Shown here in pieces: positions 49,568 to 59,458 of a stretch of DNA of 64,000 nt. Under the pieces are notes generated by a model. It was given only the letters and a program-made list of their open reading frames with translations, was not told where the DNA came from and searched no databases. This DNA is from Gracilaria caudata (lineage: Eukaryota; Rhodophyta; Florideophyceae; Gracilariales; Gracilariaceae), in assembly GCA_030374735.1 (NCBI GenBank), contig JASCIV010000017.1, positions 1 to 64,000 on the forward strand, written 5' to 3'. How positions within the stretch are numbered: the stretch's first letter is position 1; each line of letters opens with the position of its first letter. Both the position numbers and the translations under genes were made by a program.

Positions 49568-51850
49568 ATGCAGAGAAGACGTCCATCCAGGAACGTTAGC
49601 CTGAAGTCAAGAAAGCAGTTATTAAGCGAAATTCCCGATTTGGTAAGGTATGTATGAGTAAAGAATCGGGTCAATACTTTGATAATCGTGCCTTCGCTTG
49701 CCCTAACCTTCATTCTATTTTCGATCCTTAGCTCAATTTTGTACAAGCATTATGCAGAATGCAGCGCATATGCCAAGACGGTAATCGAAGAGGTAGTTGA
49801 GGAGGCGACCGCGTTCCAGACACTCGAGCGCATCAGGAGAGAGACTTATTTAGACCAACATGATTGGGGACTTTCATCCAGGATGGAGTCAATAAGAAAG
49901 AAATACAGTCCCGAAGATGATTTCGTGGATCCGGGTCTGCTCGCTTTGGATGCCATTGTGGAATTATCGGCACGTACAAAGAGACAAGCTCAAAGAGCAC
50001 AAGGACGACGAGCAGGTAGATACAACAGTATCAAGGTCTCAATGCCATTTGTACACACTCCTCCAAAGTATGACGCATGGGTCCCGGTGAAGAGCAACTA
50101 CTGGGTTGGAAAGGAACTGAACTTGGAGCCGTACATGCCGTTTTTGGGCGATCAGGATAAAGATTGTGAGTTGGCGTTCGAGGTATTCGAGGACATGGCA
50201 GGAGGTGCTGACAAGGAGATTGATTTGAGTGATGGGGAAGTAACGAAAGAAGGAAAGCTTCGCATGCCCAAGGATGATGTAGAACGCGTTGACTACTACT
50301 CGTTGCAACAGATGAGATGGAGAGAAGGCTCTCGAAAGTCTATTCTAGCGGTTTTGCATCAGTTCATCAAGTTTGACGATACGATGTGGCGCGTGCTCGC
50401 TATCGCTCTCGGTATACAAGATGTGAGCAGAATCAAGGCAATAGCTAAAGTGGCGCAGAAGAGGCGACGAGAACACGTCATGCGAATCGAACGTCGTGCA
50501 CGACAGAAACAAAAGCTGGCGCTTTATCATAAGGCATGGAATGACCCCGCAAAAAGTGAGCTTGAGGAACAGGCGGAATCAAACAGAGGTAGCAGCTTTA
50601 TGAAGCACTATTGCCTTGTTTGTCATATGTTTGCATGTCTCCAACACGAGTCTTTCAATCTGGAGCCCATCGTACCGATACCGGACAAGAGAACAACGGA
50701 GAGGGAAAAGGCTCTGAAGGAGAACTTGGCAAAAGCGTGCTCTGACGACTGCTTCCTGATCAAACAGCATCATGTGATTGAACTGGATGTAGAATGGAGT
50801 ACAGAAGAAATTCTGTGCATGCGAGAGTGTGTGCCTATTTTCGGATTGGATCCATGCTCTCTGGCATTGGGTGTGGGGTCGAAATCATGTCGCCAGGTGC
50901 ACGAAAAGCTACACGATCCAATGGAAGCGGACGTAGCCAAGCAGGAACTGGCAAATGCACGTCGGGTGCGTCGGTTGGACGGTAAACAGGCAGACGGAAC
51001 GGAAAAAGGCAGGTCGAGCAAATTGATTGTAGAATCATACGACCCCAACACAATCGATCAAGACTTTTCGCCGTGCTATCACAAAGGACCATGCACGCAG
51101 GAGACGTGCTCGTGCGTCAAAAAGGGAATGCATTGCGAGGCGACGTGCGGATGTAAGAGCGGGAGATTCGTAGAAGGCGGCGAAACGGGTGGGATTGTAT
51201 GGGAACCATCGGACGGGGTGAGAAAGGGCTCAAGCGCGCGAAGCTGTCAGAACCGACATTATGGGTGTGGATGCGTGGATGGGCCCTGCACAAACTCGAG
51301 ATGCATATGTTGGGAGCATAACAGAGCTTGTACTCCGGACTTTTGTGACTGCGATTGCGTGACGCTACCGTATCATACTGGCATTTCCAAGCGCAAGTGT
51401 CGAAACATGCCGGCCAACATGGCGCAGCACAAGCGCACATTCGTGGGCAAATCTGACGTCCACGGCTTCGGGCTGTTCGCCGGAGAGCGATTCGAGAAGG
51501 GAGATCTGGTGGGCATGTACAACGGGCAGATGATCGACACGCGCCTGGCAGACGTGATTGGCTTCCTGTACGACGCGATGGAACGCACGTACATCTTCAA
51601 CGTGACGGAGTCGCTGGTGATCGACGGCGGACTGCTGGGAAGCAAGGTGAAGTTCGTGAACCACACCAAGGCCGGCGACGACGAGAACTGCGGCAGCCGT
51701 CTGGTGCGCGTGCGCGGCGACGCGTACGTGGGACTGTACTGCAAGCGCACCGTGGAGGCGGGCGAGGAGCTACTCTTCGACTACCGCTTCACCGGCGCCG
51801 TGCCGCGCTGGGCGCAAACCGACGCCCCCCCGCCCAAGTCGCGCCGCTAG
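49568..51850 (+). CDS. Polycomb histone H3K27 methyltransferase, E(z)/EZH type (two exons)
   Basis: The long open frame starts at a TTG, so I add a short first exon (49568-49647, MQRRRPSRNVSLKSRKQLLS). It is joined by an 84-nt intron (GTATGT; CTAAC branch-like site; CTTAG; phase 2) to 49732-51850. The product is about 732 residues. A SANT-like segment (VEWSTEEILCMRECVPIFGL), the cysteine-rich CXC domain (about 474-593, CYHKGPCTQETCSC to CTPDFCDCDC) and a C-terminal SET domain (about 594-715) are visible. The SET domain has SDVHGFGLFA, KVKFVNHTKA, the NHS-equivalent NHT, and GEELLFDYRF. E(z) is the catalytic subunit of PRC2. The first exon is a prediction; the rest is firm. Confidence 0.88.
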
Positions 51851-51859
51851 AGCAGCTCG

Positions 51860-54800
51860 ATGCGCATCCCATGCAAAATTGCAGCGCGCGTATGTCTTGC
51901 CGCATCCAATGCGCGTGTGACAGGTGTCGCCGACGCGCAGATTTTTTTTCGGCGCGAATTAAATTCGATGCGCAGGCGCTGCCGTTTTTGTTGCGCGCTG
52001 GTGATCACGTTGCGGCGCATCTCCGACGTGCCGGGCGCGCTGTGCAGCGCCACACGCGCGGCTTCGCGCTCTGCAGCGTCGTTTGTCCGCGTTGCTCACT
52101 GCGTTTGCCTCGCCTGCTCTCACGACCCACGTTGCCCTATTGCGACTGTTCCACGCCCGCTTGCGGCTGTCACTGGCGTACCTACGCCGCCACCGCAGCG
52201 TGAGCTCCGCCTCGATATGAGTGTCTCGCCCCAGCGCGAGCGTTTCGCCTCGCGCGCTTCGTGCCATTGTTATGTGGCGCGTTCTTGCTTCGTGCCGCCT
52301 GTCATGCCGAATGCGACGCAGCATGTGACGCGCTCCTCGCAGTGTAACGTCGCTGTCACCCGCGCGTTGGGCCCTCATGGCAATCGCAGCTTTGTCAACG
52401 GTTATAGCAATCTGTTCTTCCGTTCGGATAGCATCTGGTCGCCGGGCTTTGACTCGCATCGAGGTGATCCGGTCGGCAACTCTGGCGGCACCGAGTTTGG
52501 CGGACGCGGCGATGGTAACTGGGGTCTGGATAGTAACGATTCGTTCTCCACCTTTCCCGGCGGCACTTTGGAATATGGCCGTCGACGTGGTCGAGATGAA
52601 CCGTGTGCTAGTCCGGTAGCATCGCTTACTCTTCCCCCCCTTGCTTCCCACTTGTCTTCCGCCCCGCTCGTGTCTTCGTTTGGTGCTTCTTCCTTTACCC
52701 ATACTGCGTCACCGCACACTACAGAATTTCTAGGTCCCAAGTCTCTTCCCACCGCGAACGAATATGGGCAATGGCAAAGGGGCCCGCGTTTTTCTAACAC
52801 ACATAACGTTATCACTTCGTCCGCGTTGTCTGCTTCTCCGGCTGACCACAACTCCACTGTCGCTGCCAGCAAGCCCAAATCCGTCCCCAACGTGTCGAGG
52901 GCTGCGTCCGAGCCTTCGGTAGGCGTTCGACGACGAAAACGGCCCAGTGAAACACCCTCCACAAAGTACGCCACTGCACCTCCCAATCACGATCAGGGCC
53001 GCGGCCCACCGCCGAGATCAAACAAGTCCTATTCATCAAAACACAACACACACCATTTTCAGAGCAAAGTTCGCCGTCAAGTTCGCACCATATTCGAACG
53101 CGCTAAGGAAGAAGAAAGAAATGGCAATTTGAATGAGGCCCGTATCCTATTGCGTCAATGTCTTGATCTTGACAAGCAGGACAGTCATTCGTGGTTGGCT
53201 CTTGCAAGGCTCGAATCTAGGGCTGGCGGTGTATCAACACGGGCTTCTGCGCACATCAATCAAAAAGATAACGATTCTGAGTATCATGTTCACCCTCCGA
53301 ATGCCGCTCGCGGTACGGAGCTTGCGCGCTCTATCTTCAAGCTTGGTCTGGAAGAATGCCCCAACAGCGTCCATCTCATCCAGGCATGGGCTGTGCTGGA
53401 GCACCGATGCGGAAATCGTGATACTGCACGGGAGCTGTTTGCAAGGGGCCTCGCTCTGGAACCCGACAATCCCTATGTGAGTCAGGCGTGGGGTTTACTG
53501 GAACAGCGCGTTGGAAACACCGACAAAGCAAGGGAACTTTTCCGTCAGACCGTGTCTTTGCGACCACATCCAGAAGTTTGTGCGGCGTGGGCTGTTCTGG
53601 AAGCCAGAGAGGGCAATATTCAGTACGCCAGAGATTTGTATCGGAAGGGACTGAGGGCGTGCAAAAGCGCAGGCAACCAGTCATCGGCGGCGATCTTTCG
53701 ATCGTGGGCGGAGTTGGAGGAAAGAGTTGGTGACCTCTCCAAGGCTCGCGAGCTTCTTAACAAGGCAATCGCTACTCAACCGCGAATGACTGAAGCTTAC
53801 GTCGCGCTTGCACGCCTGGAGGCAAGAAGAGGCGGCACGACCAGAGCTGTGGAGCTCATGCGTGCGGCTGCATCGCTATCTCCCAAGCCCCCTGCCTCAG
53901 TGTTCAATGCTTGGGCTCAAATTGAATGGACTTGTTGTGGTCGCGTCGACGAAGCGCGTAGCCTTTTAAGGAAGGGCCATGATTGTCACCCATCGGACCC
54001 TGCCATCCTACAGAGCCTTGGAACCCTCGAAGAAAAATGCGGTAATCTAGAAGAGGCAAAGAGACTGTTTTACACTAGCGTGTGTGCGCGACCAACTGCA
54101 CCGGCCTTTGTCGCTTGGGCGTTACTTGAAGAAAAAGGCGGAAATCTGGATGAAGCAAAACGTCTTTTCGAAGAAGCTCTAAGCACAGATGCTTTGCACG
54201 GGGCTGCGTATAACGCTTATGGGATGATGGAGGCGAGAAGGGGACGTCTGAACCATGCTAGAGCTGTATACGAGCGAGGCCTTAAAGCCCATGCGTCAGC
54301 TTCTGTGTGGCACGGTTACGGTCAATTTGAGTTGAAACAGGGAAGGAATCCAGACCGTGCTCGAGAGCTATTTCGGCTTGGCGTTGGTCAGACGCGAGAA
54401 GACACCTCTTTCATATGGCATTCATGGGGCATGCTGGAACTTCAACAGCGTCAAGTGCGAGATGCTCGAAGGGTGTTTCTGGATGCGCTGAAGCGATACC
54501 CCCGAAACTCAAGGGTACTTGTGGGAGCTGCGCTTGCACATGCGGCCTCATGCTCACGCACTCACTCCGACGAGCAGGAAGCTGTCGAGTTCTTCAAGCG
54601 TGCGGTCGCGGCTGATCCAACTCATGCCCACGCTTGGCAAGCCTGGGGGGTGTTCGAGTTGCGACGGGGTCGTCCGGATGCTGGCCAGGCATTGTTCAGA
54701 CGAGGTCTCCGGTTGTGTCCCTCTCATGGAGCACTGTGGCAGGCTTGGGGCGTTTTGGAAACCTCTCGAGGTGACTTCAGCAAGGCTCGTCAACTGTATG

Positions 54801-55387
54801 AGAAGGGTGCGCAGGCATGTCCTGCACACGTTCACTTGTTTCAGGCTTGGGCCTGCATGGAGGTCAGATCAGGAAACATCGACAAGGCCAGGAGCCTGCT
54901 AAACCACGCTCTTGAATTGGACGCAGCTCATGGAGCCGTTTGGAATGCGTACGGGTTGCTAGAAGCTCGACATGGATCGTTAGCCAAAGCTCGTCAAAAC
55001 TTTTCCACTGGCATTCGGAGATCTCCTCACCACGCTCCGTTATATAGGGCGTTCGGCCAAGCAGAATCGCGAGCTGGAAATTACGAGAGAGCCAGACAAC
55101 TGTTCCAGCAAGGTCTTCGCGTGGATCCGCGACACGCTCCATTATACCACGCTTATGCCCAGCTCGAAGCAATGCTTGGGAACGTCGCAGCACTCAGTGG
55201 ACTCAAGAAACAAGCCGAGGAATTCTTCGGGTCTGAAGATCAGGCCGTTCAGGTACTGAAGAACGGGGGGCAGGATGTGGATCCTGAAGTCATTGAGAAT
55301 TCCGATGAAAGCTTGGATGGAAAGTACTCGGCCATGGCTACACCAATGGAGCTGGCATTAGATGGAGGTGATGTGTACGATAAGTAG
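51860..55387 (+). CDS. Large HAT/TPR-repeat protein, HCF107/Mbb1-like
   Basis: Up to 1175 residues. The N-terminal third is disordered, rich in serine, proline and arginine. From about residue 410 to 1120 it is built of tandem 34-residue helical pairs with the RNA-TPR/HAT signature (W-x2-W or AWGxLE, then GxxxxARxLF). Examples are QAWAVLEHRCGNRDTARELF, QAWGLLEQRVGNTDKARELF and NAYGLLEARHGSLAKAR. This is the repeat type of HCF107, Mbb1 and Nac2, which stabilise or process specific chloroplast mRNAs. A role in plastid RNA metabolism is therefore the best guess, though the target is unknown. The start is uncertain: the ATG at 51860 is only 10 bp after the E(z) stop, while ATGs at 51968 and 52217 would leave room for a promoter. 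Confidence 0.8.
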   Translation: MRIPCKIAARVCLAASNARVTGVADAQIFFRRELNSMRRRCRFCCALVITLRRISDVPGALCSATRAASRSAASFVRVAHCVCLACSHDPRCPIATVPRPLAAVTGVPTPPPQRELRLDMSVSPQRERFASRASCHCYVARSCFVPPVMPNATQHVTRSSQCNVAVTRALGPHGNRSFVNGYSNLFFRSDSIWSPGFDSHRGDPVGNSGGTEFGGRGDGNWGLDSNDSFSTFPGGTLEYGRRRGRDEPCASPVASLTLPPLASHLSSAPLVSSFGASSFTHTASPHTTEFLGPKSLPTANEYGQWQRGPRFSNTHNVITSSALSASPADHNSTVAASKPKSVPNVSRAASEPSVGVRRRKRPSETPSTKYATAPPNHDQGRGPPPRSNKSYSSKHNTHHFQSKVRRQVRTIFERAKEEERNGNLNEARILLRQCLDLDKQDSHSWLALARLESRAGGVSTRASAHINQKDNDSEYHVHPPNAARGTELARSIFKLGLEECPNSVHLIQAWAVLEHRCGNRDTARELFARGLALEPDNPYVSQAWGLLEQRVGNTDKARELFRQTVSLRPHPEVCAAWAVLEAREGNIQYARDLYRKGLRACKSAGNQSSAAIFRSWAELEERVGDLSKARELLNKAIATQPRMTEAYVALARLEARRGGTTRAVELMRAAASLSPKPPASVFNAWAQIEWTCCGRVDEARSLLRKGHDCHPSDPAILQSLGTLEEKCGNLEEAKRLFYTSVCARPTAPAFVAWALLEEKGGNLDEAKRLFEEALSTDALHGAAYNAYGMMEARRGRLNHARAVYERGLKAHASASVWHGYGQFELKQGRNPDRARELFRLGVGQTREDTSFIWHSWGMLELQQRQVRDARRVFLDALKRYPRNSRVLVGAALAHAASCSRTHSDEQEAVEFFKRAVAADPTHAHAWQAWGVFELRRGRPDAGQALFRRGLRLCPSHGALWQAWGVLETSRGDFSKARQLYEKGAQACPAHVHLFQAWACMEVRSGNIDKARSLLNHALELDAAHGAVWNAYGLLEARHGSLAKARQNFSTGIRRSPHHAPLYRAFGQAESRAGNYERARQLFQQGLRVDPRHAPLYHAYAQLEAMLGNVAALSGLKKQAEEFFGSEDQAVQVLKNGGQDVDPEVIENSDESLDGKYSAMATPMELALDGGDVYDK

Positions 55388-56851
55388 GCGCCACAAGAAT
55401 AGACTTTGGAAGAAATCGAGTTAAGAAGATCCCCACTGCCGCCAGTTCCTTTCGGTGACACAGACTCCTAGTCTAGTCTGTCTTTGAAATAGTTATTTCT
55501 TGAACAACAATACGGAGATATATCGAAAATGCTTGTAAGAAGGTTCTCCATAGTACAACCAAGCCCTCTTATAAACGGTTAACCTTATTTAAATACTGCC
55601 TATTTGCCTGGTGAAAGCTTGATATCAACCGAAATGAATCGATGTCAACAGCCGTAAGCACGTGCAAAACCGCCTTTTCCTGGTGTGGCCTTCTCCGGTC
55701 CGAATCGAACACCCCTCAGTGGGAATGAAACGGGTGCGCACACGGATCTCCAACGGAGGTCAGAAAGTGCGGCCAAAGAAGTTGGTAGTGTATCCGTCAA
55801 GGTTACCTTAAAACATTAGCGACGTGTAAATGGCCACGGGTATGCTTCAACCTTCAAGGCAGGGAAACACTGTTGAAGAAGAAGGGCATTTGCTTTATCG
55901 CATGATGCTCAACATCTTCAGAGCACTCTAGAACAAAGTTCGCTCTCTCTTTCTTCATGGGTATACTAGCCTAATTACGACGTAGTACAGCACCTTTTTG
56001 TTCAAAGAAACGCTCTCTCACGAGGAAAGTCAGCCCCCTTTCGAACATCTAACTTACATCAGACTGTAGTTCACGAAGGCAAGGTCGGCATAAGCTTCCA
56101 CGCTTCTACACAGTGTCCTTTTTGGACAAAGTTCTAAAACAAGATCTTGTCATTACAAACTGATGTAATGGACAACAATTGCCTCTGCCATTTGTGATGA
56201 CGGACGCCGAACGCCCGTCATAGCGCCTTCGAAGAAAATGCCAGGGCCAGAGGATAAGGTAAAGTATGAAGGGCATGAGGAAGAGTTGTGCAGCCGAACT
56301 TTACGGTGTTGTTGAACAACAACGCCCGTCAAGTACTTAGTGGTTCGCCTATATACCAACTTCAAAACGTTTTGAGAAAGGCCTATGAAGAGGGGGATAC
56401 TGTTAAGGAATCGCTTCTCTCTCTCTATAGATCCAACGCTCATTAATGACCGACGGCATGCTTGCGCTGAGGCCAGATATAAAAGTCGTTCTTTGACTAA
56501 CGGCGTAACACACAAGCGTCGTTGAAGAAGAAATCAGCCTCTTCCCCGGACAAGGCATCATTGAGTTCATAGTATACCCATCCTTTCTCTTCATACGAGG
56601 CGGCCAGAAGAGATGAATCTGTGAAGATCTTAGCTGCATGGCGTTCTCAACTGCAGCACGGCCCATCGTTCGAACGTTGTTTGGATACGTTCAGCGTTAG
56701 GAAGGTGGTCCACTGTACCAAGATTCCGGCTTAGCTTCAACTTGATGTAGAGAAAGAGATTTACCCTTCCGAGTTAAGTATCGCACATTTTGTGAGAGGC
56801 TGAAAAACGAGAAGACTGGTCTATTAGATAGCTTAATTGGAACTCCATTCA

Positions 56852-56900
56852 GACGCTCTTCGTACGTGAGGAGCTTAGCTCCTCTCGTACGAAGAGCGTC
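56852..56900. repeat. 49-bp near-perfect inverted repeat
   Basis: Two 23-base arms around a TTA centre. The outer 15 bases (GACGCTCTTCGTACG and its complement) pair perfectly; one mismatch lies where the outer and inner blocks meet, and the inner seven bases (GAGGAGC) also pair perfectly. It would form a strong hairpin in RNA or a cruciform in DNA. Confidence 0.85.
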
Positions 56901-59352
56901 CACGCTCATGCCTGAAAGTATGAGCTTTTCGTTTTAGATTGACCACGTGCAGTGGTCTTTTGGTTTCTGTGGCGATGGGCACGAAAGCATGACCTTTGTG
57001 CTTGCAAAAAACGAATTTATCGGGCCCTTGTTGAGACAGAGGTTTGCCACATTGGTGACTTCCTTTGGTAAGCCAATACAAAAGTCTGTTCCTTCGCTGC
57101 TTGCCTACGTAGCTCTTCGCAGGGAGTTCGTCGAGAAAGAACTCGTTGCCAGGGGAGTATATGTCACATACCACATGAAGGCGGATACAGATGTAGGGAC
57201 ATCTGTTCAAGCATCGGTGTGTGCGGATAAAGATTTTGTTTTCTACCTCTGTTCTGAGAGAAACATACGCTCGACTTCTGTGTCAAACAGAACATTTCCT
57301 GAATACTCGTGTTTTATGTGTTCCTTTACAGGTCACGTCTGAAGTCTTCATCTATTCTCGTTTTTGTATGGCGGTCTTAACTGTATGAAAACGTGTCACC
57401 ACGCGAACGAGGCACCAACGTGGAGAAGCAGATGATGTGTTGCTGCGATGTGAAGAATTGTGGCCATAACCTCGATCGCAGCTTAGTTCCGGGCACGGGG
57501 AAAGAGATAAAGACAGAGACGGTTCCTGCTTCGCTTAAAAGATAAACTATTTTTACTACAACATCAACATTAGCTTAGGAACGAAAGGCTGGTGTCTACA
57601 GCGAAAAGGAACTATACCATGAAGGATGTGGGGATATACTTATCTGCTACGCTGTCCAAAGTTATCCTCGTAACAAATGAAAACGACTTCCACATGGAAA
57701 TACCGAAGAGGAACAAAATGTGTTTATTACAGAGAGAGAAGACAGAGGTGCATCGATATGGCAAGGACTAGACAATATGTATGTTATATTCTCCGTAACA
57801 TTACAAGGATATGTCATGAGCCATTGATTTCTCCGAATGTCGCATCAAGCGGGAGACGTGCAAAGACGATTGGGGTTCGTGATGGAGAATTAACGAAAAG
57901 CATGTAGATACGCGCAAGACAAGGGAATTTTTATAAATGAGCCAAAATCATACGTAAGGAGCATATGCAAAGCTGGGTGCACTCTGCAGCGGGGCTTTCA
58001 TTGCTGACCGGCGCGTATATTCTACACGCATGTCTTACCTTCGTACCGCCGTCATCGCTGTATGCTTCGCTGAAATACATCAGTGAACTCAACAGCGCTT
58101 CACCATTCGCCGGAATGGATTAATGTCATCGGTCATCCACATTGAGATAAAAGCGCAGTCAACAAAAGACTGCAACTGTGGCCCTCAAGTTCATCGTCCC
58201 ACCATCTTTTATTTAACTTGTTGCAGCTGACCCCAGCTAACGTCACGGTCTGATGCAGCATCCAGTATGGAATAGCTTCCTAGCTCTGTTGTTGCCGACG
58301 CACATTGTGGTAGTTTTCATAAGGCATCAATGAAATATACAATTATGTCCGCTTGGATTATGACGCACAGAAAAACTTAGCACAAATGGTAATAATACCT
58401 ACCCTTGTAGAAATCATTTCAGACCCTGTTACACGTCGAGCAACGCCACTGCATTGCCCCCTTACCCACCCGCATCGTGTACGATGGCATGTACAGGGTT
58501 CTAGTTCGACTCGAGCGCAGCAGCGGACTGAATGTCCTGAGAGAGAGAAAGCGAGAGAATGTCCTGAGAGGGCTCTCATCCTGGTAGGAAGAAATGAACA
58601 GCACAACTGTACCAGATCGCAACACCCATCCACAGCTTCCTGTGGCATTCCAGCCCGGGCCGTATGGAGTTGCCCAAAAACCATGCCCTCCAAAGAGCTG
58701 TTCACCATCCGGTCGATATTCCGCCTGTTTATTCGCCAAGTTCACTGTAAACGGAATACGGCGGCTTGCCCGCTTACGAACTCCTGAAAACCCAGCCAGG
58801 CTAGATAGCGTGTGACAAGGAGAAGAGTGCCTCATCTTGTTCAGGCATTTCACATGCCGTTTACAGTCCGCACGAACAGAGCTACTCCTTTTTGATTTAA
58901 GGACCGTGATGAACTCACGCGACACCGAAAGTACTGCATGTCACAAGCAGTGCTGTCTCCATGGTCTCATGTCTTCACACTGTGAGGGAATGGCTCCACC
59001 TTTCAACAAGGAACAAGGACCACGAACAGAACTCCACCAGCAATGATAGCCTTTCGACCAAAACCCCGAACATCGTGGCATAAACCGAAGCGTAGTCCCT
59101 GTCCCACAGCACTGCAGATCCCGAGGATACGTCACGCTTCTGTTCAAAGAAAATGTCGTTCAGGCGCCTTTTCCAATGAAACCGCCAGTTACTTTACCCC
59201 GTCATGTGCAGGCCTCCATCCTCTGGCCCACACGTCACATCATGTATCAGAATGTATCTCCAGAAAGTCTATCATGGCTGGTCGCCTACCAGACCGCATT
59301 GCTTACCGGGCTGGCAGGTTAAACGTTTATGAAGACTTTTCCGTCGTCTCGG

Positions 59353-59360
59353 TATATAAG
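59353..59360 (+). promoter_or_regulatory. TATA box of the vWA protein gene
   Basis: TATATAAG about 100 bp before the ATG, implying a leader of about 70 nt. Confidence 0.6.
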
Positions 59361-59458
59361 CGAACACATCTCGACAGCTTCCTCCTCTCGTTCACCACGC
59401 CCTCCACCACGGAACAATTCATAGCTTTCGACTTCAAAGTCTCTTTGTCTACCTCATA

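Larger units (their letters stand above)
55388..59458. other. Gene-poor region
   Basis: About 4 kb with no supported gene. It contains a 49-bp palindrome (56852-56900), a plus-strand frame of 131 codons just after it (56947-57342) with no recognisable domain, one TACCCTTGTA decamer (58400), a duplicated GAATGTCCTGAGAG (near 58528 and 58557) and, at its right end, the TATA box of the vWA gene. Confidence 0.5.

Noticed and set aside
55697..55714. Possible tRNA T-arm or SINE B-box on the minus strand (GTTCGATTC)
   Set aside because: The flanking bases do not form a T stem, and no D or acceptor arm is found nearby.
56947..57342. 131-codon plus-strand frame after the palindrome
   Set aside because: The antisense is also open, there is no domain and no homologue is recognised. 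It may be a decayed element.
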